DNA from: Dehalococcoidales bacterium
Lineage (GTDB): Bacteria; Chloroflexota; Dehalococcoidia; Dehalococcoidales; Fen-1064
Direction: 5' to 3'
DNA: 60,323 bases
Assembly (NCBI GenBank): GCA_030654965.1
Contig: JAURWL010000256.1
Coordinates: forward strand, 1-60,323
Both the position numbers and the translations under genes were made by a program. Position 1 is the stretch's first letter. Each line of letters opens with the position of its first letter. Below are positions 52,411 through 60,323 of the stretch, in pieces. A model generated the notes under the pieces. That model saw only the letters and a list, made by a program, of their open reading frames with translations, was not told the origin of the DNA and made no database searches.

Positions 52411-55400
52411 TTAGTTCTGAATGTAGCTTGAAGTCCGACCAGCTACAATAAGCTGGTAAAGCTTCTGAATTTCGTGCGATGATTCGGACTTGCTTTCATT
52501 TGTGGCCAATTCCACATATTGCTTGTACGTGCGCAGCGCCAGCGACCTGTTTTGTTCCGCCAGGTGACAGCGTATCATGCGACAATAAGCATCCTCTGCA
52601 TAGGGGTCTATCGCAACATATTTTTCAAGCAATGTTACAGCCCGACCGTAGTTACCTTGGCTCGCATAGCAGTCAGCCAACAAAGATAAGGCTCTCAAGT
52701 ACTTGTTTTCAAGCTCACGGCGCCGTACCTCAATCCATTCGCTGTAGAGTTCGCCCAGAAATGTTCCGCCGTAGAGCTCTAAAGCCCGCTCGAGAACTGA
52801 CGCACGGTCAGTCATATGGGTGGGCATTGCTTCTGCTGCTGTTAATAAATTTTCGAATTCCGCCACATCATACCAGATACGGAGGTTCGGATTAATTTTG
52901 TAGCGTCCGTCTTCGAATGCGAATATGCCTGGGTATAACGCCCGACGTGCCCGGAAAATATTGATGTGGAAGTTACTGGTCCCTTTGGCTAAAGACAGGT
53001 CGGGCCATAGCGCCGCAATAATCTGCTCTTTCGTTTGCCCGTTATGGTGCGTGAGCAGATAGAAGAATATTTCTTTGGCTCTATTGGAGCGCCAATCGGC
53101 ATCGCTCACCCGACGGCTATTTATCATCACTTGAGTATGTTTTAAAGCCCTGGCTTCAATACCTGGTTTCGTTGGTACGTCCAAACCGTTTGCAACACCG
53201 GCAATAAGTCCTGCCGATTTCCTTTCCTTGATAGTCTCAATCTTTTCCAGAATCCTGAGGAAACGAGCACCCCCTATCCCTTTTTCGGCTCCGTACTGAA
53301 TAAGCGGAATTGCGTTCCGTCCCTCTGTTGCCAGAAAGTCTTCATAACCCAGTTCATCTGCCAGGCTGGAAGCTTTTTCGAGCCACTCCACGGCACGGAC
53401 ATATTTACGTGATAGAAACGATGCTTGCGCAATATGGAAATAAGCCTTCGCCAGGGCATCTCTGTCGCCCATGGTCTTCAGGCGTCGGCTGGCATCATTG
53501 AGAACCGCTTCTGCTTTCTCGAATTGACCTCGTTCATACTCGATTATCCCGAGCGGAATGGTAAAAAGCGCAGCTTCATACGGCTGTTCCTGCTCTTCCG
53601 CCTGGTGTTGAGCTTCTTTCAGCAATATCTCTGCTTTCTCACTCTCGCCTTGAAATCGATGGGTCTCGCCTATACCGGCTGTGGCATACGCTACCAAAGA
53701 AGCCTCCATTATCTGTCTGGCTAGTTCCAAACCCTCCTGATATGCCGTCATAGCCTCTTGATACAGACCCAAGTCCCGAAGCAAGTCAGCCATGGATATA
53801 AGAATCACAGCTTCAATGCGGCGGTATCCGGTTTCTCTGGCTTTTTCTAAACCGGAACGAAAGGTATCCAGCGCCAGGTCGTACTGCCCCATGCGCTGGT
53901 AAATGAGACCGATGTTGTTTAGAGCCGAGGCTAGTACCCCGAAGTTTTTAGTTTTCAGCCAGCCGGTTCTTGCTTTTTCGAAGTGCATTTTTGCTTTAGC
54001 AAGTTGTCCCAGTCGCATGTAAGTGATACCAAGCGAGTTGTGCACCAGCGCAATATCATTGACATTAAGAACTGAAGAATAGTATCTCAGAGCACGTTGA
54101 AGGTGTCTCAAGGCTGAGGGAAAACGTCCCTGTTCGGCATGAATGTCACCCAGCCTTCTATGCGCATCACCAAGCAAGTCTGCGGGACATTGATGCTGTT
54201 CCAGCAGGCGAATCGCTGTACCGATGTCGGCGCGGGCTTCCCGGAAGTAGCCATTCAGGCGGAAGGCGGCGCTACGCCAGCTCAATGCCTTTGCCTTTAT
54301 CAGCCAGTCTTTCTCATCAGGAAACCCACCGATTAGCTTTGTCAAAATATGTACAGCTTCATCAACCCGACCGATGTAGGTCAGTGTCTGAGCATCAAGT
54401 ATCACTATTTCTGGGTCGGATGCTCGCAATGCATCGGGCAACATATCAAGCCATTTAGAGATAGTTGTCCATTTACCTGACTTAAAGAAATCCGCCCCAA
54501 CTATCTTTATGACCCTCACAGCCTCATCGTATTTTCTTGCGGTGGCGTAGTGCTTTACAGCCTCATTCCACCGTTGATTATGTTCATAGAGTGAGCCAGC
54601 CATAGCGTGTAGATTAATAAATTGGGCAGGGTCGTCTTCGAGCAGTTTTGTTTGTAGAAAATCTTTGAAAATCTGGTGATAGCGGTACCATTTCTTTCGC
54701 TCATCGATACATTGCATGAAAAGGTTCTGCTGGTCAAGAAGTCGGAGTATTTTACGGGAGTTGATGGACGGCAGCAGTTGGTCGCATATCTCCGGGCTCA
54801 GGTCGTCTAGCGTGCTGGATGCCAAGAGAAAACTCTGTATCGCAGGTGGTTGTTTATCATAGACTTCTGACGTCAGGTAGCGAGAGACGTCTTCCTGAGA
54901 TATGGCTGGCATTTGTACAGCCAACTTACCTTCACGCAGGCTATGTACACCAGACAGCACGCCGATTATCCAGCCTCCGGTGTGTTGAGTCAATTTATCC
55001 GCTTCCTGAATAGACAGGTCAATACCGTAGTGCGCAGCTATAAGGTCCTTCGTCTCACCAGATGTAAGAGAAAGCTGTGACACCGTTATAATCGCGGCAG
55101 GATTCTGTAACACCGTTTTAGAAATTACTGGCAGTTCCACCTGAGTACGACTCGAAATGATAACATGGCAATTGTCCGGAGTTCGTTCTAAAAAGAGGTT
55201 TAGTAAAAGCCTTGCTGGTTCACTATTTTGAAGAAAATGATAGTCATCCAGAACGAGCACAAAGAAATCCGCAATGTCAGAACTGATTTCAGCCGCCAAC
55301 GTATTGAGTAATTGCGTGGCGTCCTTTGTCAGGTCAGTCGTGCTAAGCAAGCGTGAGTTCGTCTGATATCCGAAATTTGGAAAGCGTGAGCAAATTGAAG

Positions 55401-55656
55401 CCAGAATTCCCTCTAACAGCACCCTGGGGTCCTCATCTGTGGCATCAATAGTGTACCAACAAATAGGCGCACCAAGGTCTTGCGCGAAATTTGTCAGCAA
55501 TGTTGTCTTGCCATAGCCAGTGGGTGCCGATAGCACCTGAATGCGTGTTTGAACATTGTCGTGCAGGATGTCAATCAACCGTTCACGACGGATAATTTTA
55601 TTCCCTCTTCGAGGGACGAGCAGTTTGGGGTTGAATATAGCAGTACCGATACTCAT
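52411..55656 (-). CDS. Large STAND-ATPase/TPR regulator with C-terminal SARP-type DNA-binding and BTAD domains
   Basis: 1081 residues. The N-terminus is MalT-like: PRRGNKIIRRERLIDIL, Walker A in LSAPTGYGKTTLL (44-52), Walker B FFVLVLDDYH (131-140). A long run of tetratricopeptide repeats covers about 340-800. A winged helix-turn-helix lies at about 845-925 (AKEIFFYLLTHHNGQTKEQI, SNFHINIFRARRAL), followed by a BTAD domain (about 930-1070). MalT-type STAND proteins are activated when an inducer binds next to the TPR region; SARPs activate from 11-base repeats. Such repeats lie just downstream of this gene. Domain order, with DNA binding at the C-terminal side, is reversed from Streptomyces AfsR. 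Confidence 0.9.
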   Translation of the reverse strand: MSIGTAIFNPKLLVPRRGNKIIRRERLIDILHDNVQTRIQVLSAPTGYGKTTLLTNFAQDLGAPICWYTIDATDEDPRVLLEGILASICSRFPNFGYQTNSRLLSTTDLTKDATQLLNTLAAEISSDIADFFVLVLDDYHFLQNSEPARLLLNLFLERTPDNCHVIISSRTQVELPVISKTVLQNPAAIITVSQLSLTSGETKDLIAAHYGIDLSIQEADKLTQHTGGWIIGVLSGVHSLREGKLAVQMPAISQEDVSRYLTSEVYDKQPPAIQSFLLASSTLDDLSPEICDQLLPSINSRKILRLLDQQNLFMQCIDERKKWYRYHQIFKDFLQTKLLEDDPAQFINLHAMAGSLYEHNQRWNEAVKHYATARKYDEAVRVIKIVGADFFKSGKWTTISKWLDMLPDALRASDPEIVILDAQTLTYIGRVDEAVHILTKLIGGFPDEKDWLIKAKALSWRSAAFRLNGYFREARADIGTAIRLLEQHQCPADLLGDAHRRLGDIHAEQGRFPSALRHLQRALRYYSSVLNVNDIALVHNSLGITYMRLGQLAKAKMHFEKARTGWLKTKNFGVLASALNNIGLIYQRMGQYDLALDTFRSGLEKARETGYRRIEAVILISMADLLRDLGLYQEAMTAYQEGLELARQIMEASLVAYATAGIGETHRFQGESEKAEILLKEAQHQAEEQEQPYEAALFTIPLGIIEYERGQFEKAEAVLNDASRRLKTMGDRDALAKAYFHIAQASFLSRKYVRAVEWLEKASSLADELGYEDFLATEGRNAIPLIQYGAEKGIGGARFLRILEKIETIKERKSAGLIAGVANGLDVPTKPGIEARALKHTQVMINSRRVSDADWRSNRAKEIFFYLLTHHNGQTKEQIIAALWPDLSLAKGTSNFHINIFRARRALYPGIFAFEDGRYKINPNLRIWYDVAEFENLLTAAEAMPTHMTDRASVLERALELYGGTFLGELYSEWIEVRRRELENKYLRALSLLADCYASQGNYGRAVTLLEKYVAIDPYAEDAYCRMIRCHLAEQNRSLALRTYKQYVELATNESKSESSHEIQKLYQLIVAGRTSSYIQN

Positions 55657-56066
55657 TTTCTATATCCTTCCCGTGTTCTCACCCCAGACACTTTATGAAA
55701 CGCACACTTGGAATACGAGCTAAGATTTTTGGAACTATTATAGTTCCTTTGAGTAAATAGAGCAAGCGAACCAGACAGTATTGTTACTGTTACGGGGCGA
55801 GACGACTGCACTGTCTGATGTATTGTAACCATGCCAAGCAAAGTCGGTCAGAATCTACTGCGTAATAACCAGTTTTACATCTCCTGTCTACTCACTGCAC
55901 CATCCAACGGAAGGGTCAACTATTTTTAGTGAGAATCTGTTCATGCGCCGTCCCATGAGAGCTGTTGTCACTAATTGATTGCTATCCACCATGATGCTAA
56001 TATTGGACAATCCTGTACAGTTTAGAGTAAGTATTCGTTTTCCGTGTAAATAGCCTTGGTATAAGT
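55657..56066. other. Divergent control region between the BTAD regulator and an MFS gene
   Basis: About 410 bases with no gene. It holds a perfect 17-base palindrome (listed separately) and should contain both promoters. I do not find the TTGGTAAGAG repeats here, so no direct autoregulation by them is visible. Confidence 0.5.
55731..55747. promoter_or_regulatory. Perfect 17-base palindrome upstream of the BTAD regulator
   Basis: GGAACTATTATAGTTCC is an 8-base perfect inverted repeat around one base, 75 bases ahead of the regulator start. It looks like a dimer-binding operator. The protein that would bind it is not evident. Confidence 0.5.
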
Positions 56067-57353
56067 ATGATTGATAAACAAACCAGCAGTAGTGACCAAT
56101 GCGAGAAGCAGTTAAATGCACTTGATTATCTCAAGATTACCGTACTGGGTTTTGCTCTCACTGCCATGTGGAGTTCACTGCACGGCATAATATTACCAAT
56201 AAGGCTACTTGCATACGTCCCCGAATCACAGAAGAATACCTATCTAGGACTGCTAACCTTCACCGGTCTGATACTGGCAATGATTATTCAGCCGATTGCC
56301 GGCGCTTTTAGCGACCACACCAGCTCACACTGGGGACGCCGACGACCATATATCCTGTTAGGTTCTGTACTGTCTCTTATACTTCTGCCTGGTATAGGGC
56401 TGGCAAACACATACGCGGCAATTCTCATCGTTTACTGCCTGCTTCAGATTGGTGGCAACACAGCCCAAGCTTCATACCAGGCTTTCATTCCAGAAATCAT
56501 AACTGAAAACAAGAGAGGACTGGCTTCGGGGGTGAAAAGTCTTCTTGAGGTATTGGGTGGGGTTACCCTGGTGCGGTTGACAGCATTCCTCATGGGTCGC
56601 TACTTCGAAGGCGGTGGGGAATTCTGGATGTGGACGGCTCTGGGTGCGTTAGTAATTGTGCTTCTCGCCGCGATGATTATCACCGTCCTGACTATTAAGG
56701 AACTCCCCTCAACAAACAACATCAGATTGTCCTTATCGACCATGTATCGTAGATTTAAAGTCGATTTCAAGGTGCATCGTGATTTCGGCTGGTTTCTTTT
56801 TTCACGGGCACTCCTCGGTATTCCGGGAGTCGTACTCCAGATATTCGCTTTATATTATCTGACGGACGTGGTGGGAATACCCAATCCTGCTTTAGTTGCC
56901 GGTGACCTTCCGGTAGTGGTTGGTATCTGCCTATTAACAACAGCCTATCCTGCCGGACGATTGTCAGACCGGATAGGACGTAAGCCCATAATAATAAGTT
57001 CCGGCATTATTGGCGCAGTGGGCGTCCTGGCTTTGTTTTTCTCCCACAACTATGTACAGGTAATGCTCTCCGGCGCCATTCTCGGTGTAGCCAATGGGGC
57101 TTTACTCAGTGCTGGCTGGGCGCTGGCGGCGGATTTGTCGGTGAAGGGTGAGGAGGCTAAGTACATGGGAGTCACTAACCTGGCAATGGCTGGCGGTTCG
57201 GCGCTAGCCCGTTTGGTCGGTCCGGTGATTGATTTCTTTAATGGATTCAGACAGGGAGCAGGTTACCAGGTTATGCTTCTTGTGTGTTTTATCAGCTTCA
57301 TTGCTGGTGCTGTGCTGGTAGTAAAGGTCAAGCCCACTAGACTCCGAGGTTAA
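56067..57353 (+). CDS. MFS transporter, sugar/cation symporter-like (GPH or SLC45 type)
   Basis: A 428-residue membrane protein with 12 predicted helices. QPIAGAFSDHTSSHWGRRRP after helix 2 is characteristic of the GPH/SLC45 group, and the equivalent loop in the second half is AGRLSDRIGRKPIII. These carriers commonly move sugars with protons or sodium, but the substrate is unknown. The ATG at 56067 has only a weak ribosome site (TTGGTATAAG). It is divergent from the BTAD regulator gene and may be under its control. Confidence 0.82.
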   Translation: MIDKQTSSSDQCEKQLNALDYLKITVLGFALTAMWSSLHGIILPIRLLAYVPESQKNTYLGLLTFTGLILAMIIQPIAGAFSDHTSSHWGRRRPYILLGSVLSLILLPGIGLANTYAAILIVYCLLQIGGNTAQASYQAFIPEIITENKRGLASGVKSLLEVLGGVTLVRLTAFLMGRYFEGGGEFWMWTALGALVIVLLAAMIITVLTIKELPSTNNIRLSLSTMYRRFKVDFKVHRDFGWFLFSRALLGIPGVVLQIFALYYLTDVVGIPNPALVAGDLPVVVGICLLTTAYPAGRLSDRIGRKPIIISSGIIGAVGVLALFFSHNYVQVMLSGAILGVANGALLSAGWALAADLSVKGEEAKYMGVTNLAMAGGSALARLVGPVIDFFNGFRQGAGYQVMLLVCFISFIAGAVLVVKVKPTRLRG

Positions 57354-57619
57354 GTGGAAGCCAAACATTTGGGCTAAATATACATCGGATACTATGGTGT
57401 GCCGTTCGGAACAGTTCCCGAACTATTATTTGAGAAGAAGAGATTAATTCCAGCGATACAACAGATGCTTGTTTCCGGTCTGCCCCTTATAGTTCATGAC
57501 TATTCAGGAGAGCTCAGGTTCAAATCAATTATAGTCAAGCTCTGCACCAAAAGGACGCCTGCTTTGATGGGCTTTGTCCGCTGTTTGTCAAAAAATTATT
57601 TATTGAGCCATTCCCATTA
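57354..57619. other. Intergenic region between convergent MFS and rpoD genes
   Basis: 266 bases with no supported gene. A near-palindrome GTTCGGAACAGTTCCCGAAC (57404-57423) could be a weak terminator or operator. A 76-codon frame here has no ribosome site or family resemblance. Confidence 0.4.
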
Positions 57620-59059
57620 TTACAGATAATCCTTGAGCTTACGGCTCCGGCTTGGGTGCCGCATTTTTCGGAGTGCTTTGGCTTCAATTTGCCTGATGCG
57701 TTCACGGGTGACGTGGAACTCCAGCCCCACTTCTTCCAGCGTCCGACTTCTCCCGTCCTCCAACCCAAACCTGAGTTGCAATACTCTCTGTTCCCTTGGC
57801 GTCAAGGTCGATAGCACCTCTCTAATCTGGTCTTTGAGTAATTGCCTGGAAGCGCCATCTAAAGGTTGTATTGCATTGCGGTCCTCTATGAAATCACCTA
57901 GATAACTGTCCGCTTCCTCACCCATGGGCAATTCCAACGAAATGGGTAGCTGGGCTACTTTAATGACCTCACGCACCTTCTCCGGTGAAAGCCCCAACTG
58001 TTGACCGATTTCTATAGCGGTCGGGTCGCGGCCATACTCCTGTGTAAGTTTGCGGCTTACTCTTAATAGCTTATTGATACTCTCGATCATGTGGACGGGG
58101 ACGCGAATGGTGCGCGCCTGGTCAGCGATAGAGCGGGTAATTGCCTGCCGTATCCACCAGGTGGCATAGGTAGAAAACTTAAAACCCTTGTGCGGATTAA
58201 ACTTCTCTACGGCACGTATGAGACCGATGTTACCCTCCTGAATCAGGTCGAGCAGAGACATTCCGTGTCCGATGCTCTTCTTGGCGACACTGACGACAAG
58301 CCGTAAATTAGCTTCGGCAAGGTGGTCTCTAGCGATTTTTTCCTCTCTCTGGAGGCGTTCAAGGTATTCACGCAGGTAGGCCTCATGCGCCTCAAGTTTC
58401 TCAATGAACTCCCCTTCCATCACCAGATTGGGAATACTTGCCAGCGAAGCCTTGCGACCAATGGCTGTCAGGACTTTTTCCGGAAGCAGTGCGCTGTCTA
58501 CTGAAAGGGCAATCAGCCGGGACTCAATCGGTTGCGCAGACAGTTTAAGCTTATCGGCGATGCGTTGCACCATGAGCTGGTCAATCACTCCATCGATAGC
58601 AGCTCTGAATTTCTCATCGGTAATGGTCTGATGGAAACTGGTATTTTCCGGCAAACCAACATTCTCCTGAAGTTTATGGATAATCTCCCACGATAGCCCA
58701 AGCTCCCTTATTATTTCCTGGAAAACATGGCTGGCAGTGGCTTGCTTGCCCTGTGTTTCAAGCCCCCGTTTGACTGAGGAAACACGCTTCCCAATCTCAA
58801 TCCGGCGCGCGGTAGTTTTCTCATCGCGTGCTGTGAGAAGCGGTACCCGCCCGATTTCATGGAGGTAAAGATGTGTAGGGTCATCGTTCGCCTCCTGGTC
58901 GTCAGCGTCGAGAACCGCCAGTGCTGGTTCTTCGGGTTCGAGGTCTTCTGCAGCCGGCTCTATTTCCAGCACAATCTTTTCTTCGGGATTTGTTTTTGGA
59001 TCTTTTATTGCATCAAGCTGTAACTTTTTTGATGTTGCTGTCATTGCATCAAGTGCCAT
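57620..59059 (-). CDS. rpoD: RNA polymerase primary sigma factor
   Basis: A 479-residue sigma-70. In order: region 1.2 ([20 protein letters not shown]), a variable insert, region 2 ([54 protein letters not shown]) for -10 recognition, region 3, and region 4 ([40 protein letters not shown]) for -35 recognition. The acidic N-terminal region (about 15-60) resembles a short region 1.1. AGGAAGGT precedes the ATG. Promoters in this window fit its consensus. It is the last gene of the zinc-ribbon/rpsU/rpoD block. Confidence 0.96.
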   Translation of the reverse strand: MALDAMTATSKKLQLDAIKDPKTNPEEKIVLEIEPAAEDLEPEEPALAVLDADDQEANDDPTHLYLHEIGRVPLLTARDEKTTARRIEIGKRVSSVKRGLETQGKQATASHVFQEIIRELGLSWEIIHKLQENVGLPENTSFHQTITDEKFRAAIDGVIDQLMVQRIADKLKLSAQPIESRLIALSVDSALLPEKVLTAIGRKASLASIPNLVMEGEFIEKLEAHEAYLREYLERLQREEKIARDHLAEANLRLVVSVAKKSIGHGMSLLDLIQEGNIGLIRAVEKFNPHKGFKFSTYATWWIRQAITRSIADQARTIRVPVHMIESINKLLRVSRKLTQEYGRDPTAIEIGQQLGLSPEKVREVIKVAQLPISLELPMGEEADSYLGDFIEDRNAIQPLDGASRQLLKDQIREVLSTLTPREQRVLQLRFGLEDGRSRTLEEVGLEFHVTRERIRQIEAKALRKMRHPSRSRKLKDYL

Positions 59060-59205
59060 TGGCTGACCTTCCTGATTGCTCCGTGGGTCGCATTCGCCAT
59101 GGGTATCTGGTACCTGCTTGTCCGTGACAGAATATCTGCCACGGAAATACTGTGATAAGCTACATATCTAACGGCCAGTTAGGACTCCAGGGCAGGATGA
59201 GATTC

Positions 59206-59328
59206 TTACCTGTTTGCCTGCTCATCACCCACGATAACCACATGCTTGACCTCGCCGAACACCGAGAACGCCTGCTTCAGTTCGTCGTCGGTAGTCTCCA
59301 TGGCAAGGTTTCTCGCGTAGATATTCAT
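59206..59328 (-). pseudogene. Truncated RRM RNA-binding protein
   Basis: A 40-residue frame from ATG at 59328: MNIYARNLAMETTDDELKQA, then FSVFGEVKHVVIVGDEQANR. This is the first half of an RNA-recognition motif with the RNP2 strand (IYARNL), but it stops before RNP1 (R-G-[FY]-[GA]-F-V), which every functional RRM needs. No RNP1 can be found in the other frames of the 145 bases that follow. It is a broken remnant of a small glycine-rich-type RNA-binding protein gene, lying between rpsU and rpoD. Confidence 0.7.
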
Positions 59329-59359
59329 GTAATCGCTGTTTCTCCGGATATCGAAACAA

Positions 59360-59548
59360 CTATCGACTCTGCCGTCGTTTTCTTCTGGCGTTGTTTTTCG
59401 CTTTGACAAGGTAGGCGTCACGTTTCGACATGAATCGCTGGTGGGATCTGAACTCCCGCAATATGCCGCTTAACTGGACCATTTTCTGGAAGCGGCGGAG
59501 CAAAGACTCCTGGGACTCCCCTGTATGCAGTGTTACATCAAAAGGCAC
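59360..59548 (-). CDS. rpsU: 30S ribosomal protein S21
   Basis: A 62-residue basic protein. PFDVTLHTGESQESLLRRFQ followed by KMVQLSGILREF matches the S21 core, and the tail KAKNNARRKRRQSR has the expected Arg/Lys run. The start is GTG at 59548 with AAAGGATGG upstream; the frame stays open further up but the extension is not S21-like. S21 sits near the anti-Shine-Dalgarno end of 16S rRNA and helps initiation. rpsU close to rpoD is a common bacterial grouping. Confidence 0.85.
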   Translation of the reverse strand: MPFDVTLHTGESQESLLRRFQKMVQLSGILREFRSHQRFMSKRDAYLVKAKNNARRKRRQSR

Positions 59549-59708
59549 ATTGAGCCATCCTTTCTGCCAGCGCGAACGAAGTTGGGTTAAACCCTGTTCT
59601 ACACGCAGGCGCAAATGAAACCGGAGTGACCTGGGAAATGCCGGATATAGCCGCTTGCTATGGGCTTGCTCCAATAGGGACGCGAATGGTGTGAGGCGAG
59701 GTTACTTT

Positions 59709-59885
59709 TTACCAGGACCTGGAGCTACTGTCCTGACGCTGCGCCTTCTTTTTGGCACGGCATACGGGACAGCGTTTGGGCTCTTCGGTGAAACCTTTAG
59801 TGCGAAAGAATTCCTGTTCGCCCCCGCTGAATGTGAACGTTACACCGCAATCAGAGCAATGAATAGATTTGTCTTGAAGACTCAT
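59709..59885 (-). CDS. Small zinc-ribbon protein
   Basis: A 58-residue protein, MSLQDKSIHCSDCGVTFTFS onwards, with two Cys pairs: CSDC (10-13) and CPVC (39-42), then a basic tail. It belongs to the probable zinc-ribbon family often found near cold-shock or RNA-related genes in Chloroflexota. GGAGGTCATCTA gives a strong ribosome site 8 bases before the ATG. Two -35/-10 combinations lie upstream. The second Cys pair is preceded by FFRTKGFTEEPKR, a segment shared by that family. Nucleic-acid binding is possible but not shown. Confidence 0.8.
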   Translation of the reverse strand: MSLQDKSIHCSDCGVTFTFSGGEQEFFRTKGFTEEPKRCPVCRAKKKAQRQDSSSRSW

Positions 59886-60015
59886 TAGATGACCTCCTCT
59901 CCTGAATAGTTGGTAAGAGTTCGATCACCCAATACTTGAAATGAATCTTTAGTGCGGAAAATTGAGAAGAAGATGCAGGAAAAGTACTAATGACCCTAAC
60001 TTGAACCAATAATTT

Positions 60016-60045
60016 ATTGTACGCTGAATCAGTTGTCAATGTCAA
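60016..60045 (-). promoter_or_regulatory. Promoter of the zinc-ribbon/rpsU/rpoD block
   Basis: Minus strand: TTGACA (60045-60040), 18-base spacer, TACAAT (60021-60016). A second TTGACA sits six bases further in, giving an alternative 17-base pair with TAAATT. The transcript leader would be about 125 nt. Confidence 0.6.
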
Positions 60046-60154
60046 ATTCTGGGGTTGTGAAGAGCTTCCGGTAAAAAAGACAACATGATTACCAAGCCGC
60101 AGGAGAAATCGAGGCTAATTGAGCGGTAATGAAATCACCATAAAACTACCTTTA

Positions 60155-60231
60155 TGGTGGGCCATTGTGGATTCGAACCACAGACCCCAGTCTTATCAGG
60201 ACTGTGCTCTAACCAACTGAGCTAATGGCCC
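60155..60231 (-). tRNA. tRNA-Ile (anticodon GAT), CCA encoded
   Basis: Minus strand: acceptor GGGCCAT pairs with ATGGCCC. The D arm is TAGCTCAGTTGGTTAGAGC, the anticodon stem-loop is CAGTC-CTGATAA-GACTG with anticodon GAT, and the T arm contains TGGTTCGAATCCA. The gene encodes its own CCA end (60157-60155). All arms pair as in a canonical tRNA. Confidence 0.97.
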
Positions 60232-60323
60232 GAATAAGCGGGGAAAACGAGGGGTCTGGTTAAAAAGTTACCTTAACCTCTGGATAGCGGAAGGAAGAAA
60301 GAATCCCAATCCCGATATAATCG

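Noticed and set aside
57399-57629. 76-codon plus-strand frame between the MFS gene and rpoD
   Set aside because: No ribosome site, no family resemblance, and it runs into the rpoD 3' end on the other strand.

Overview
The window looks like a piece of a Chloroflexota chromosome, most likely a Dehalococcoidia-type organism, of moderate GC. The main pointers are a stripped-down mraZ-rsmH-ftsA-ftsZ division cluster with no peptidoglycan genes inside it, a BTAD/SARP-type regulator next to a DUF5317 protein, and a rpsU-rpoD block. The lineage call is inference from gene content; no search was run.

Layout. 1-6.2 kb is a catabolic/accessory stretch: a frameshifted CaiB-type CoA transferase, an MFS transporter, the tail of a lost RND pump, a carboxymuconolactone-decarboxylase-like protein, a small VOC protein, an ADP-forming acyl-CoA synthetase subunit and an ornithine-cyclodeaminase-like enzyme. 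6.4-17.4 kb is core housekeeping: ftsZ, ftsA, rsmH and mraZ (minus strand, with MraZ boxes in front), then trmD, rplS, priA and def (plus strand), a GNAT protein and an S41 protease. 17.5-20.6 kb starts with the RNase P RNA gene and holds a TetR regulator, a small membrane protein and a CaCA cation exchanger. This block is bounded by a second copy of the rnpB promoter and by two related hairpin modules. 20.8-24.9 kb is an ion-transport operon (P-type ATPase, oadG-like, oadB-like).

24.9-41.1 kb is a storage-polysaccharide region: ROK sugar kinase, phosphoglucose/phosphomannose isomerase, glucan phosphorylase, 4-alpha-glucanotransferase, branching enzyme, GH57 enzyme, glycogen synthase and ADP-glucose pyrophosphorylase. 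Together they cover glycogen synthesis (GlgC, GlgA, GlgB) and breakdown (GlgP, MalQ, GH57) with entry to hexose phosphates. Two membrane proteins, one built of six repeated DUF5671-like units, sit inside it. 41.3-45.1 kb is a MoxR/DUF58/DUF4129 operon. 45.2-48.4 kb holds two tandem carboxylesterases, followed by an HTH-ferredoxin protein and an enoyl-CoA hydratase.

50.8-55.7 kb is the most unusual locus: a 1081-residue STAND-ATPase/TPR/BTAD regulator, an intrinsic terminator, three perfect direct repeats with an 11-bp period just upstream of a -10 box, a 39-codon hydrophobic peptide gene, a DUF5317 membrane protein and a response regulator. I read this as a candidate SARP-controlled small-peptide circuit. 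The window ends with an MFS transporter, rpoD, a truncated RRM protein, rpsU, a zinc-ribbon protein and a tRNA-Ile gene.
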